Assembly: GCF_026151205.1 (NCBI RefSeq)
Contig: NC_087084.1
Coordinates: forward strand, 5,139,538-5,203,537
Direction of reading: 5' to 3'
From: Bolinopsis microptera
Lineage: Eukaryota > Ctenophora > Tentaculata > Lobata > Bolinopsidae
DNA length: 64,000 nt
In this document: positions 1 through 11,703 of the stretch, in pieces
How positions within the stretch are numbered: the stretch's first letter is position 1
Layout of the letters: the number at the start of each line of letters is the position of its first letter
Translations under genes and position numbers: made by a program
The notes under the pieces: generated by a model
What the model was told of the DNA's origin: nothing
The model's database searches: none
The model's input: the letters and a program-made list of their open reading frames with translations, nothing else

Positions 1-2328
1 AATTTAACCCCCACAATTTTAACTGCGACTTTCCTTTCGTGAAAAAATCTCAAATCGAATTGTGCACTGCAACGAAACAGCTGCACTGCTGAACTTGTAT
101 TATTTATCTGAAGTTGCTGATCTGAAATTTAAATTGATATTGTTCCTAGTTAACCCCTCGAATTGAAAAGATGGGGGTGATAATAGTAGACAAATTGTAC
201 ATTTTGAACCAGAACTAGCTTCAATTCAACAAACAATAACGTAAGCATATAACTCTGGACGTGAATGAAAGAAACATTAAGCATATTATGAGTATGACTG
301 ATATACCAAAAGGAACACAAAAATTTTACTCGGTGGGTTAAATTATGGGGGGTAAAAATATGGACTGTTATAATTTATAAATATGGTTCTTTGGCCCGAA
401 AAGGACCAAATTAGAAATGCGTGTTAGGATCTATGGCAATTGAATTGAGTCACAAGTGTTTCCCTATTTAAAGCATAATATTGTTCATGTTATGAAGTGA
501 GCTGATTAGGGCTTGTAGTTAACAGTGAATGGAAATCTAGCGTCTGCCACAACGGTCGCAATTATTGTTTGTATTGAGCCTGATGTTTTGACTATTTTTA
601 GAGAGCTGTCAATTTTAAAATCGAATCAAAATAATTGAAAAGCATATCTCAACATTCTGATCTCTAGAACATATTCTGAAAGTTTCAGGGTGATCTCAAA
701 AATTGTGGCCATTTCAAATTATTTTTGAATCACCCTGATATGTACTTATTGGTGCTTTATTATTGCCCTTGATGGAATATAATTGGTTTCTCTGATCTTG
801 AACTGTTAATAATGCCAATGGCTATTGGTGATGCCAGTGAAGGTGACGGTAACAGTGACGATATTTTACACCTGAAATTATAAAATTAAACGGAAATTAA
901 CGAAACGTTGAACGGAGCATGCTGAAAGTTACGCTCTACAATTGAGTTAATTAATAAATTTGAAGACGTAATTTGAAGACGTACGCAGCGCAGTAACCAC
1001 ACTTGTAGTCGCGGTGATTAATTTGACAGCGCATTTAATTTTTCTTGTTTCCATCCGGTTTTTCTATGTTAACTAGGTTTTTTACGTTATTGTAATTGTA
1101 TTTATAATGTAAGTAATATCTTACATTTGAAACAGATTCGGTCATGCTATCTAAAAAACAATTGTGGAGTTTATTTATCTTTCTAAAAGTAATTTCAGTT
1201 GTAAATTGTAAATTGTAAATTCAATTTAACACTTTTCGTTTCACTATAAAATGCTAGCTCATAATTTGCTTCTCTTCGTAGGAGTATAAAAAGGCGTGGT
1301 TTTAATCAGGTACCTGCGCTAGTTTGTAAAATACCAATAAAAAGTAAAATTCCGTCATAGTTGGCAGATATGTCAGGAAAGCAGAATCTCATTTGATTTG
1401 AACAATTTAGCCGTTTATATTTATTCCATTTTGTCATCGGTAACTGTAAGTTTTCTTTATATTGGATTTGGTATATGGTAGTTTTACTCCGCTTACTGCA
1501 TAGTCTGGTCACACTGTTGTCATGGTTACAAGTTGCAATTGTATTAACTTTTTCTACTTTCGATTTACTGTATGTTAAATTTTACTCGTCGTTAATTAAT
1601 ATTTAATGCTTTTAATTAATTCTCCTTTATTTTTTTGTAACGCATATTATGGATAGTTGTCGAATTTCCTTTATTCATTTGTCAGATTTTCCGTACGGAG
1701 TAGTTTTACCGTTTCAATTTAAACAATTTGCCGACATTTACAAGTGTATAAGTGAAGAGAAATAGTAACATTGAGGGAGCTGAGAATCGTCTATATTCCT
1801 GTTTTTGTGAACTGTATTGAGATCGTTTTGCTGAATAAGAATCGTGGAGGACAGAAAATGGTATATATAAATAGGTCATTTTAATAATAGCTGTCTAGCC
1901 TTTAATTTTTTTTGCAGTTGCCAAGCCAAGCCGATTGATTTACACTTTGAAGATTCCGAACTGTTTTGCGAATTTATTTCGATTAAATAAGATCGACTTA
2001 TTAGAACACTTAGCCTAGCTGTCTTATTTTCAGATATTGGCGAGCTCGGTTAAGGTTGTTTCCTCAAATGTCACGGAAGCAACTCCCACAGGCAGCCAGT
2101 AAGCCAATTATTAATTAACCTAATTAAACTAATTACTTGAATCGCGGATATATTATGCGTATTATAACTCCGAAGTAATCGGCTATCTTTTACTAAAAGT
2201 TTTAAATGTGCTAATGAGTCTATTGCGGAAATTTTAATTCTTAGGGGAATTAGATCATCTCTTAAAAAACCTCCAAACATAATGTATCATCTAAATAGTG
2301 TCCGGAGGTTACCCGTTAAATCTTTCAG
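1..2328. other. AT-rich stretch without a supported gene
   Basis: No open frame of useful length and no convincing exon chain is visible here. About 430-575 resembles 59660-59810 (both contain GAATGGAAATCTAGCGTC and AAAGCATAATATT), so a short dispersed repeat is present. The rest reads as ordinary AT-rich intergenic or intronic DNA. Confidence 0.5.
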
Positions 2329-4441
2329 GATAGGCGGAACAGCGTCACACGGGGTAACAGCGGAGGTAGTGGTAACAACTACTCCTGGTAGCAAAGCAAT
2401 GGGATATAATCCTGAGACCGTCGGGGTAAGGAGGACCTCGACTAAAGGGTGGGTAACCCCTCACCTCACCTCACCTCACCTCACCTCACCTCACCTCACC
2501 TCACCTCACCTCACCTCACCTCACCTCACCTCACCTCACCTCACCTCACCTCACCTCACCTCACCTCACCTCACCTCACCTCACCTCACCTCACCTCACC
2601 TCACCTCACCTCACCTCACCTCACCTCACCTCACCTCACCTCACCTCACCTCACCTCACCTCACCTCACCTCACCTCACCTCACCTCACCTCACCTCACC
2701 TCACCTCACCTCACCTCACCTCACCTCACCTCACCTCACCTCACCTCACCTCACCTCACCTCACCTCACCTCACCTCACCTCACCTCACCTCACCTCACC
2801 TCACCTCACCTCACCTCACCTCACCTCACCTCACCTCACCTCACCTCACCTCACCTCACCTCACCTCACCTCACCTCACCTCACCTCACCTCACCTCACC
2901 TCACCTCACCTCACCTCACCTCACCTCACCTCACCTCACCTCACCTCACCTCACCTCACCTCACCTCACCTCACCTCACTAATAGCAATATGTTTGACTT
3001 CAGGGCGATGATAGTCGGAGCTGCACCGCGACATTCACTGAGTGGGAGTGCAACAAACAGTGTCCACTCTACCTCTCCCAGAGTCAGTAGTAAGTAGAAT
3101 TCGATCGGAAATTTGATCTATCACTGACCGGATAACATCAAAATAGAATGTCACGGATTTTGTTTTACTTCGAAGTTCGAGTTCGATACTTACATCAAGC
3201 ATATTCTCATTTACTCACTCTAAACTTCTCAAATCTTCAACCATGTTTTTACGAAAGCATAATCAAATAAGCTGCATTTAAACACATTAAATAACTAAAA
3301 ACCAGCAAAGAAATATTCTTCACTCCTTTATAATATTCTTTACTCTTTTAACTGTGTTTAGTCATAATCTCGATTCTAACAGTTCGTTAGAACGTAAAGC
3401 CGATTACTCAGTTGCTTCAGCCACAGTAAACTCGATCCCTAGTCGACTAAACAGCGCCAACGGTAAGGTTTATTCCATGCATGTTATCTGCAAGTGACGT
3501 AAATAGCGGTGACGTGATTTGACGTGATTATTGTGTATTGGTTATCAATCATTAAATTAAATATCGGAGGTTTTTTATGATGAACGCCGAACGGTGAAGC
3601 GGGCATATCCTGTCCAAACCCAGGATGCACGACAAAAAGAATTTGTTTTACTTGTTCGTATGAAAAGCATCAATATAGCATTATAGTATATGAATTATGA
3701 GGTTAAGTAATTGTGAGTATGTTGTTGGTGTTCAGCGAGTGACTGTGATTCTGTGAACTAGCATGAATTTAATTTGAGGCCCGCTTAGGGCTCTCTGACC
3801 TAAGATCGCCATCCTTAATCATTAATCAATCAATCAATTAAACGCTAAATAGTTGCTCTATTCTGTGACACTAGCTGTCATACTCATGTCATTCAAAACT
3901 GTTAAATGTATAAAATGTGTAATGTTAAATAAAATTTTAGTTTAGTGTTAACAATATTATTATTATCATAATAAGAACTATACATTACATCTTACTCTGT
4001 AAATGGTTTAACCTAGAACTACTTTTAACTTACTCAGTTGCTGAGTTGACGGATGAAGAAAGAAAGAAGTTGGAAGAAAGGAGGCGTAGTTCTTTAGCTA
4101 AACGCGGGTCCCAGGTATCTTACTATATATAATTATAAAGCGAGACGATATATAACTTTAACACGACTTTCCGCAAAAACCGTACAAAATATACTTTTGA
4201 AACTTTTTTGATAGTAACCAGCGGTCACGTGATGTGGTAACTCAAGGTAGCTTTAATTAGTAACCACTAGTAACTTAACTTGTGATGACGTACATTCCTG
4301 CAGAGTGTGATAGTGTGTGATGTAACTGTGGGAGATGGCAAAGTGACGACCAAACAGAGTGAAATAATATTAGAGGAACTGGAAGAGAAGAAGGAAGAAA
4401 ATAAGAAGAAAAGATATTGTCTTTGCTGTGTTATATTGTAG
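2329..4441 (+). CDS. 3' exons of a gene encoding a C-terminal CAAX-type (CVIL) protein
   Basis: Three exons fit together by splice sites and phase: 3421-3462 (acceptor TTGCTTCAG; donor G|GTAAGG, phase 1), 4038-4114 (encodes AELTDEERKKLEERRRSSL; donor CAG|GTATCT, phase 0) and 4304-4441 (acceptor TTCCTGCAG, ending in a stop). The last exon gives 45 residues: a hydrophobic start, then the charged run EELEEKKEENKKKR and the terminus YCLCCVIL. A CVIL end is a CAAX box with a terminal Leu, which in known proteins favours geranylgeranylation. The neighbouring cysteines could be palmitoylated, giving membrane attachment. Possible earlier exons lie at 3004-3089 (donor A|GTAAGT, phase fits 3421) and 2329-2425 (donor GGG|GTAAGG), but the phase between those two is unresolved. 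A charged coiled-coil protein with a lipidated tail recalls paralemmins; this is only a guess. The 5' end is not found. Confidence 0.5.
2459..2980. repeat. (CCTCA)n pentanucleotide microsatellite, ~104 copies
   Basis: An uninterrupted run of the 5-mer CCTCA/TCACC fills this interval with no visible variant unit. A 5-base unit keeps all frames open in TCACC-type codons, so it creates long spurious frames of repeated HLTSP residues. It sits between two candidate exons and is most simply an intronic simple repeat. Perfect homogeneity over 520 bp suggests recent expansion or assembly smoothing. Confidence 0.97.
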
Positions 4442-7400
4442 CCAGAAGCTAGGATCGCTTTTCAAGGGAAATGAGTGTCCCGTAATTGTGGACATAAAAT
4501 TGTGATTATTGCTAATGCTATTTCAATTTGTTTGCGGTATATAAATATTGTTATAGCGTTGTATTATATTTCGATATTGGATATAATTATAAGGCTTATT
4601 TTGATGGAAAAAGTATGAAGTTTTTAAAGACGAGTTTGGAGGTGAAGATCGAGTTTTCTTAACGGGTGATACTCGTAAAATATTTGTTCCATATATTAGG
4701 ACCGCGTCGACGAGTACAGTCCAACTCGGCGCGCGTCCTGGTAGGTTATATAAACCTACAAGAGTTTTCACGACCCCATCTAAAAGTAAACCCCATCTAA
4801 AGTAAAAGAAGCCGTCTTGTGTTTGTGAAATTTTTAACTTTCTTTTGACATTTTGGAATTGAAAATTGACTTAATTGGTGGCGACTTAATTTTATGTGTT
4901 ATGATTTGTCAAATAAAAGTGAAAGATTTTAATTACCTGGGGACCTCAGGCTATTAGATTAGGCGGAATGACAGGCTGAGCGCGGCCCAGTAAGATTTTA
5001 AATGAAAGTTTAAGTATTTTAAAATATGCGTGTACGTTATAATTATATTATACCTTGCTCTAACCAGAGCCCTCTCGCGTATACACATGGCTATGTGAAT
5101 ATTATACCCAAGATACTTTACCGGCTAGGGCCTACCCAGAAAACTTTATTTGCCGGAACCTTGTAGATCGGCGAGATGCGCTACTGTGCCGCGCCGAGCT
5201 GAGATGAATTGACATCGTCAATTAACCGGAACCTATCTCCAAAAGTAAAATTCCGGTTTTTTGCAAAATTTTCGCCTTGTAAAAACAAACAAAAAAACGT
5301 TTCCCCCGAGATAAGAAGGAAAATTAGGGACATGGTCAATTTTAGGTTCAAGGTTATCACAAAAAGTTTTATTTTGGGCCTAATAAAAGTTCTCAGCTTT
5401 AACTTTGCAGATTCTTGTCCTCTGATTGGCTGAATAGTATCACGTGATCAGTGATGATTGAATTCTTGCAATGGGTGAATTGAAGCGTGCAATAAACTTA
5501 CGAGCGCGCACGAACTTGAGCATGCCGTGAAACTGAAAACACGATCACCTCTAGTCTAGTAATATAATACGCTCAGCCAGTGAAACTGAAAACACGATCA
5601 CCTCTAGTCTAGTAATACGCTCAGCCAGTACAAAGTAAGGTTTGCTTAGTGTATTCAAAACGGTCAAAATTTAATCGCGCCCTAAAATAAAGTTATTTCT
5701 TGTAGCGCGATGCACTACTGGGCCGCGCATCTTGTAGGTTTACAACCTACCAGGACGTTGCTCTAACCAGAGCCCTCTCGCTTGCAGTAGCGCGCGACCG
5801 TCACGCAGTACGCGTAGGCACATGGCTATGTGAAACCAGGACGCGCTCCGAGTTACTGGGCCGCGCTCAGCCTGTCATTCCGCCTAATAGCCTGAGGTCC
5901 CCAGGTAAGCTCCGAGTTGAACAGATATTTTACCATTTACGAGTATCACCCGTTAACGCGCATCAAATAATTCTTCTCGCAATTGGTAGATCGGCGAGAT
6001 GCACCACTGGGCCTCGCCGAGCTGCGACGGATTGACATCGTGAATCAAAGTTATTTCGAGCGTGCTGCCACTGCCATGTAGGATTTTCAAATGTTTGTAA
6101 ATTTTTCAAATGTTTGTAGTACCATGCCAATATTCACAAAGCCATGTGTATACGCGTACTGCAAGCGAAAGGGCTCTGGTTATATTAGAGTAATACCACT
6201 ACCATTGTATTGTTTTTTTTAAAGAACGCAATGTGAGCCTTTTCACAATACCAAATTTGTTATACATTATACTTTTTCAGAATGATTAGTGAGTTTAATT
6301 TCGTTTTAGTGCCATTTAATTAAAAATGGTACTCCTCGGCCACCATAGTGCATAGACGCGCGGCTTTTGGAGCTGTAAAATTCTTAACGGGTGATACTCG
6401 TAAAATATCTGTTCCATACTCGGCGCGCGTCCTGGTAGGTTGTAAACCTAGGGGGTGCACCATAAAAATAAACTTGCTCGGATTTTAAAATTTTTTGTAC
6501 CATTGTTTTCTAGAGACTGTGAGAATTTTCACAATACTAAATTTGTCATACCTTTTTTGGAAAGATCAGTGAGTTTCGCCTATGTGCCATATTTGATGGT
6601 GCGCGGCTTTTGGAGCAAAATTAGCTGTAAAACTCGCGTAATTTGACCAAATTTGACCAAATTCGTTGATTTTTGTCGTATTATTTGGATATATCTTCAG
6701 TTCCTTGAATGAGATCATTCTGAAAATTGGCGAAGACCTTCCAATAGGGCTTTCACAACTGTCCGAAAAATTTGGTGGATATCGGAGTTGATATAGTGAT
6801 CAAAATGGAGCAAAATACGCTGCTTTTAGCTGTAACATAATGTCTGATGGTTGGATATGCTTTAAACTTTTCGGACACTTTCCTTGTAAGTCTATGAGTA
6901 AGCTTACCAATTTTTGTTGCAATCGGAGGTCGGGAAGGATACTTAATATCTATTTGTTTGAAGAAAATTGTGCTGGCCGAAATTAGCGCTAAAAAACCAT
7001 CCTACAGTCGGCACACTGTCGATGGCGCACTACCTAGTAAACCTACAATAAAATTCGCTTAATTTGACAAAATTCGTTGATTTTCGTTTTGCGTTTGAAT
7101 AGTCAATCTTTAGTTCCTGGAATGGGATCATGCTGTATATTTGTTAAGACCTTTTAATAACGGGTGATAATCGTAAAATGTTTGTTCTTTTTCGATCTGA
7201 TTTACATCTTGGATACAGTAATTCTAAATACCGTTCTAACTCCAAGCACTAAGACCATCATTGCCGCGCCGCGCATCAGATAATTCTTCTCGCAACCACA
7301 CTCACAGTAGATCGGCGAGATGCACCACAGGGCCTCACCTTAATTGACGATGTCAATTCTTCGCAGCTCGGCGAGGCCCAGTAGCGCATCTCGCCGATCT

Positions 7401-7636
7401 AGCGAGGTGGTTGCGAGAAGCATAATTGAAAAAAATCAGAATGACACAATACAACAAATGATACCAACTTTTTAAAACACGAAGGAACAGTAATAAATTA
7501 ATAAGGCATAAAAAAGGTTGTCTGCAGTTATTGTCGATTGTTCGTGATATTTATTGGGTATCCACTGTGTAGAGGCTTATGTATGAGGGTCAAGGAAAAT
7601 GCCGGAATTGCTGATCCGGCAGGACGGACACGAATG
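4442..7636. repeat. Mosaic of GC-rich inverted and direct repeats
   Basis: No gene is visible. Short GC-rich modules recur in both orientations. One containing GATCGGCGAGATGC is at about 5165-5215, 5988-6045 and 7312-7400, the last as a near-palindrome. One containing CTAACCAGAGCCCTCTCG is at about 5057 and 5762 and inverted near 6167. CCTGGTAGGTT...AAACCTAC occurs at about 4738, 5735 and 6432. GATACTCGTAAAATAT is at about 4668 and 6392, and inverted with changes near 5935. About 4936-4992 is repeated inverted at about 5851-5905. A ~50 bp tandem duplication lies at about 5527-5630. These look like overlapping decayed MITEs or one rearranged foldback element. Confidence 0.6.
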
Positions 7637-9158
7637 TCATTCCGATGTGACTTTCACAAACTTTCCGAGTATTTCCGAATCTCTGATCAACAGATATTCC
7701 TGAGGATTTAGCGTCGTTATAAAAGATTTAGTGGCTATATAAGTTTGTTTTAAATCAGGAGGTGACCGGGACATGATTTCAGGCCTGACCGGGACCGGGA
7801 CCGGGACCGGGATACAAAATGTGACTTGACCGGGACCGGGACCGGGATCATAAACCCTCATAAATCAGCATTTGACCGGGACCGGGACGAAAAATGTGAC
7901 TTGACCGGGACCGGGATGGCTCAAAATTGCCAATCCCGGTACCGGGAATTCCGGTCGATTACTGGTTAATTCATGATCATAATTTATTACTCAAACTTGT
8001 TTAGCAATTTTAAAAATTGTTTTATTTGGCTCAGAGGATGTTTAAAGATGAAATTCACAATGAATGAAAGGAAAAACTTAAAATCACAGTGAATGAAATT
8101 ATGTAAAAGATCCCGTACCGGTCAAAATCCCGGCAAATTTGAGTGATTGACCGGGACCGGACCGGGACCAAGAATCCTGAATTAACCGGGACCGGGACCG
8201 GGATCATAAATCAGCATTTGACCGGGACCGGGACAGCTCAAAATTGCCAATCCCGGTACCGGGATTCCCGGAACCGGGAATCCCGGTCACCTCCTGTTTT
8301 AAATGTCCACATCATGATAGGGATGTAATTGTATTGTGTATGTATAATGTATTATCTACAAATGGAAACCGGCAATCGATATCCGAAAAGTGTAGACATA
8401 AAATCTCGTACCTCATCATCGAGATTGAGTTTGGTACCACCGTATTCTGGTAAAAGGACTTTGTCTCCGACCGCTACGGATACTGGGATAACCTGGGGAG
8501 ACAAGGGTTTTTGAGGGCAGGAACCGAGAATGCCCTTTTGAGAAGCTAGCAATATTTTCATTTTTCACCTACTCTGTCTTTAGGAACAAAAAAGTTGCAA
8601 AAATTTAGTAGTACCAAAATTGTAGTTAGAAATTCTGCAAATTAACATGCTTATTAAAGGACTTTTGAGGACCACAAGGTTAATAAAACCCCACTATAAA
8701 TAGATAAAAAAGAGACGGATAGAATTATAATCAGATTCACACAGCGATTAGATAATTAGATAAATACTTACATCACCGTCAGCGTCCAGAGCACCAGAAC
8801 CACATGACACGACAGTTGCCTCGTTCAGCTTCTTTTGAGAGGATTCTGGCAACATTATTCCTCCTTTTGATTTCTGGAGAAAATTCAGGTTTAATATTTT
8901 AATAGGTTCAAATGGCTCCGTTGTAGGAAAACCTAATTCTACAAGAGTGTATCTATTGATTTGATGGAATGGATTGTATGGAATGTATTGAATTGATTCA
9001 TGATGCCTGAACTGCAAGAATGTTGGCACCTGTAATACAGAACAAATAATGGGAGGAAACATTAAGTGTATTTAGTAATACATATTACTTACGGAGGCAG
9101 CCACAGCTCGGGTTACAAGGATTCTGTCAAAAAGTGGGATAAACCGTGCTACTGCGGA
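7637..9158 (-). CDS. HSPE1: 10 kDa heat shock protein, mitochondrial (HSP10, GroES family)
   Basis: HSP10 caps the HSP60 folding chamber in the mitochondrial matrix. Four exons on the minus strand join in phase 0: 9158-9093, 8873-8772, 8492-8412 and 7699-7637 (TGA). Together they give 103 residues, against about 102 for the whole human protein. Recognisable family sequence in order: RFIPLFDRILV; then KGGIMLPESSQKK with the mobile-loop region and VVSCGSG; then VAVGDKVLLPEYGGTKLNLDD; then RDSEILGKFV at the C terminus. Every boundary has AG/GT signals (CTCCAG, CCCCAG, CCTCAG acceptors; three GTAAGT or GTACGA donors). Only the first coding exon is missing. In animals it often encodes just Met plus one residue, and an ATG at 10463-10461 followed directly by GTACGT is a phase-0 candidate. 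The last intron carries a hAT-like MITE. No HSP60 gene is visible head-to-head with it. Confidence 0.96.
7756..8296. mobile_element. hAT-like MITE, 541 bp, rich in GGGACC repeats
   Basis: Both ends read CAGGAGGTGACCGGGA inwards (16 bp TIR) and are flanked by a perfect 8 bp direct repeat, TTTTAAAT, at 7748-7755 and 8297-8304. An 8 bp duplication with CAG-initial termini is the hallmark of hAT transposons. The interior has no coding capacity. It is made of GACCGGGACCGGGA-type runs near each end around an AT-rich middle. It lies in the last intron of HSPE1. A related degenerate patch (GACCGGGATTAAGACCGG) is near 55415. Confidence 0.9.
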
Positions 9159-9262
9159 CTGAAAACATTAGTTTTATTACTGGTATAATACTTTAAAAGA
9201 ATAGCTAACTGCTATTCAGAGGCTACCAAGTAGGGAACGTAAGCTAGATTTTTAACTTACTT

Positions 9263-9634
9263 CACCCTCAAGCCCAGTCCAACAGTGACAAGAGCATCTC
9301 ACAGATGTACCAATCTCACGAGAAAAACAAAAAACGTGAGTACAATGACAGAGTCCTAAATGTTGAAAAGGCTTCCTTCACGCCACTGGTGTTCAGTACT
9401 ACAGGAGGAATGGCAACCGAGGCTTCACAGTTCCTAAAACATCTCGCTGAAAAGATCAGCCTAAAGAAAGGCCAACGGTATTGTGATGTGATGTCATTTG
9501 TCAGACGCAGACTGCGCTTTGATCTACTCAGAACCTGTATAATCTCTATCAGGGGGTACAGAGGTACCAGAACCCTTCCACCCACGGCAATAAGTGATTT
9601 GGACCTTAACCTGATCAACACTCTTAAACCCTAA
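9263..9634 (+). pseudogene. C-terminal fragment of a retroelement/transposon polyprotein
   Basis: The frame runs from about 9263 to a stop at 9634 and holds HPQAQSN, then HEKNKKREYNDRV, FTPLVFSTTGGM and FDLLRTCIISIRGYRG. From memory of the family, this block (FTPLVFSTTGGM followed by a W/F-[IV]-R-C-x-L-x-F-x-LLR stretch) is typical of the end of repetitive proteins found next to reverse transcriptases in invertebrate genomes. Nothing upstream supplies the polymerase, so this is a truncated remnant lying just 5' of HSPE1 exon 9093-9158, probably inside its first intron. Confidence 0.6.
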
Positions 9635-11703
9635 AAGGTCATGGAGTGCTTGTTGGATGGTGGTCTAAACTGCTTTTTGTTGTGATGTGATTTAGTGGAT
9701 TTTACATATATTATTACAAAGGGTTTTATTTTACCTCAGTTTTTAAGTTTGTACCATTTTTACAGAATTTTTATAATTATAATTATTTTTATATAGGGTC
9801 ATTGCTATATTATGTGTATATTGTTTGAATAATTCTTTTTTTTTTTTTTTAACTCGTTCGTAAGCAATTTTGCAAAAAGCTATTCCACCCCCCCCCCCCC
9901 TGGGCCTGGGGCCTGGGCTGGCTCATGTAATATGTGAACGAACTCCAAATATCACAATGATGCAGATGGACATTCTTCATGAAAATATTTTCAGTGCACG
10001 TGCATGAAATCGATAACAATAACGGTAGATACCAGATATTATAGTTAAGGAAACAAAAAACCTCGTTTTCATAAAGCGGGGGGCCATATGGCCAGCATCT
10101 TGATCCAATCATAAAACCAGCCGACAAACTCAGACTGAGCACCACCGTGACCCTTAGCTACCCACGTGACACAACTTCACGGTGCCATTAGCTACCACGT
10201 GACACAACATCTCGTGACACAGCAGTTGGGATAAAAGGTAAGAGTAGGACCCGGGGTGTAACGACTAACGCGCTAACAAATTTCTGCCCATAACCACCAG
10301 CTACTGTCGTTGGGCTCACCAACCTAACTAGATAATAGATGTTTATTACGTAAACCTGTAGCTTGAAACTTTGTTAAAACCTTCAGCTACAAAAATGGAG
10401 ACGGAATTTCTGTAGCACAAAATCCAACTGACTCTAAACATTTTCTGTAGTAGCACGTACCATTGGATACTGTCCAACAGGAATCTTGAACACAATAGTA
10501 TACCGTCCGATTAGTGAGTAGTATCTTTGTTATTAGTTCCTTCGTTTAGCTACTCTGTAAATAGGCAAATGTAAAAACCCCTGGATCTAGGTTGAAGATC
10601 TAAGGACGGGTACACACTTCATCTGGCTCAGTCACATATTTGACACTGTAGAACGTTTGGTGGATTTTTTGTATTTTCGTAAATTATCATCGATTTGTGA
10701 TAGAATGCAAGAAAAAGCACGAAGAATACAAATTGAACAAACTGGCATCACGTGGCAACATTTTTGTGATCTCATGCAAATCCATATCTGCCAAAACCCA
10801 AAAAACTAAGGACATGAAAACCACTTTAGAGCAAATATACCAATCTAATACGGTAGGGAGAGAAAATCTTCAACGTCCAGGGAGATACATCAGGAACGCG
10901 ACCAAGATACACTGCAACTTATAATGCGGTCACGTGTGTTAAATGCGGTCACGTGGTGGGAAGTTGGCGGGTAATTTCATAGGAATTTGATACATACAAA
11001 TTTGGAATAATCTGTATCAGTCGGAGTTTAAGGGAGTAAAAGCACTGGGCAGAAGGAGTTAAAATTTTCATTGGATAGTTTTCAAGCAGTAGTAAAATAC
11101 TAGCACCCTTTTATATCTACCAGGATGTCGAAAGTTTAAGAAAAGGTTCCAAGACATGTCACAATAGCCAGCAAACACCATACCTTTCACGGTTATAGGA
11201 CACAAAAGCAGCATCGTCTACTTTCAGACAAAGTTGATTAAGCGAACAATCTCAATAACCATCTACATTCCAGCAGAAACAAGCTTTTATCACAAAATCT
11301 TGTACATTTAGTGCACAAGTATTAGTACATGTGTGAATGTATTAATTTAGTAAATGAATGGTTTGTCGTCATCATGCAACATTATACGTCCATTCATTAT
11401 CCACAATATCCTCTCATCCAATTTCCCTCTTGTGGAATTTATCACTGTGTCCACAGAATTTGTATTAATCTTCACAGGATATACTATCATGTAATACGGC
11501 TCATAAACATTTCGTCCACGTAACGAACGTTATTGTTGTATCTCTAGCAACGAAGGTCATACATAATAAAGGTACTTCAAATAGAAAGTAAGCATAGCTG
11601 ATAGCGCATGTACACAGAATAGTCACTACATAAAACCATAAACGATGATTACGGATACCTGTTTTAGAAAAGTTTGAAAATTGTAAAGAGATATTTAACA
11701 TTT
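9635..11703. other. No gene seen; E-box-type CACGTG cluster
   Basis: Nothing codes convincingly. There is a T run at about 9837-9851 and a C run at about 9888-9900. The palindrome CACGTG, mostly as CACGTGAC or its complement, occurs at about 9997, 10165, 10196, 10933 and 10950, three of them within 200 bp upstream of HSPE1's direction of transcription. CACGTG is the site bound by bHLH-Zip factors, but clustering alone does not prove a promoter. Confidence 0.35.

Noticed and set aside
2282-3097. Long plus-strand frames of repeated HLTSP residues
   Set aside because: They are the CCTCA microsatellite read in frame, with no coding signal beyond the repeat.
9300-10700. HSP60 gene head-to-head with HSPE1, as in many animals
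   Set aside because: No HSP60-like exon could be read on the plus strand.
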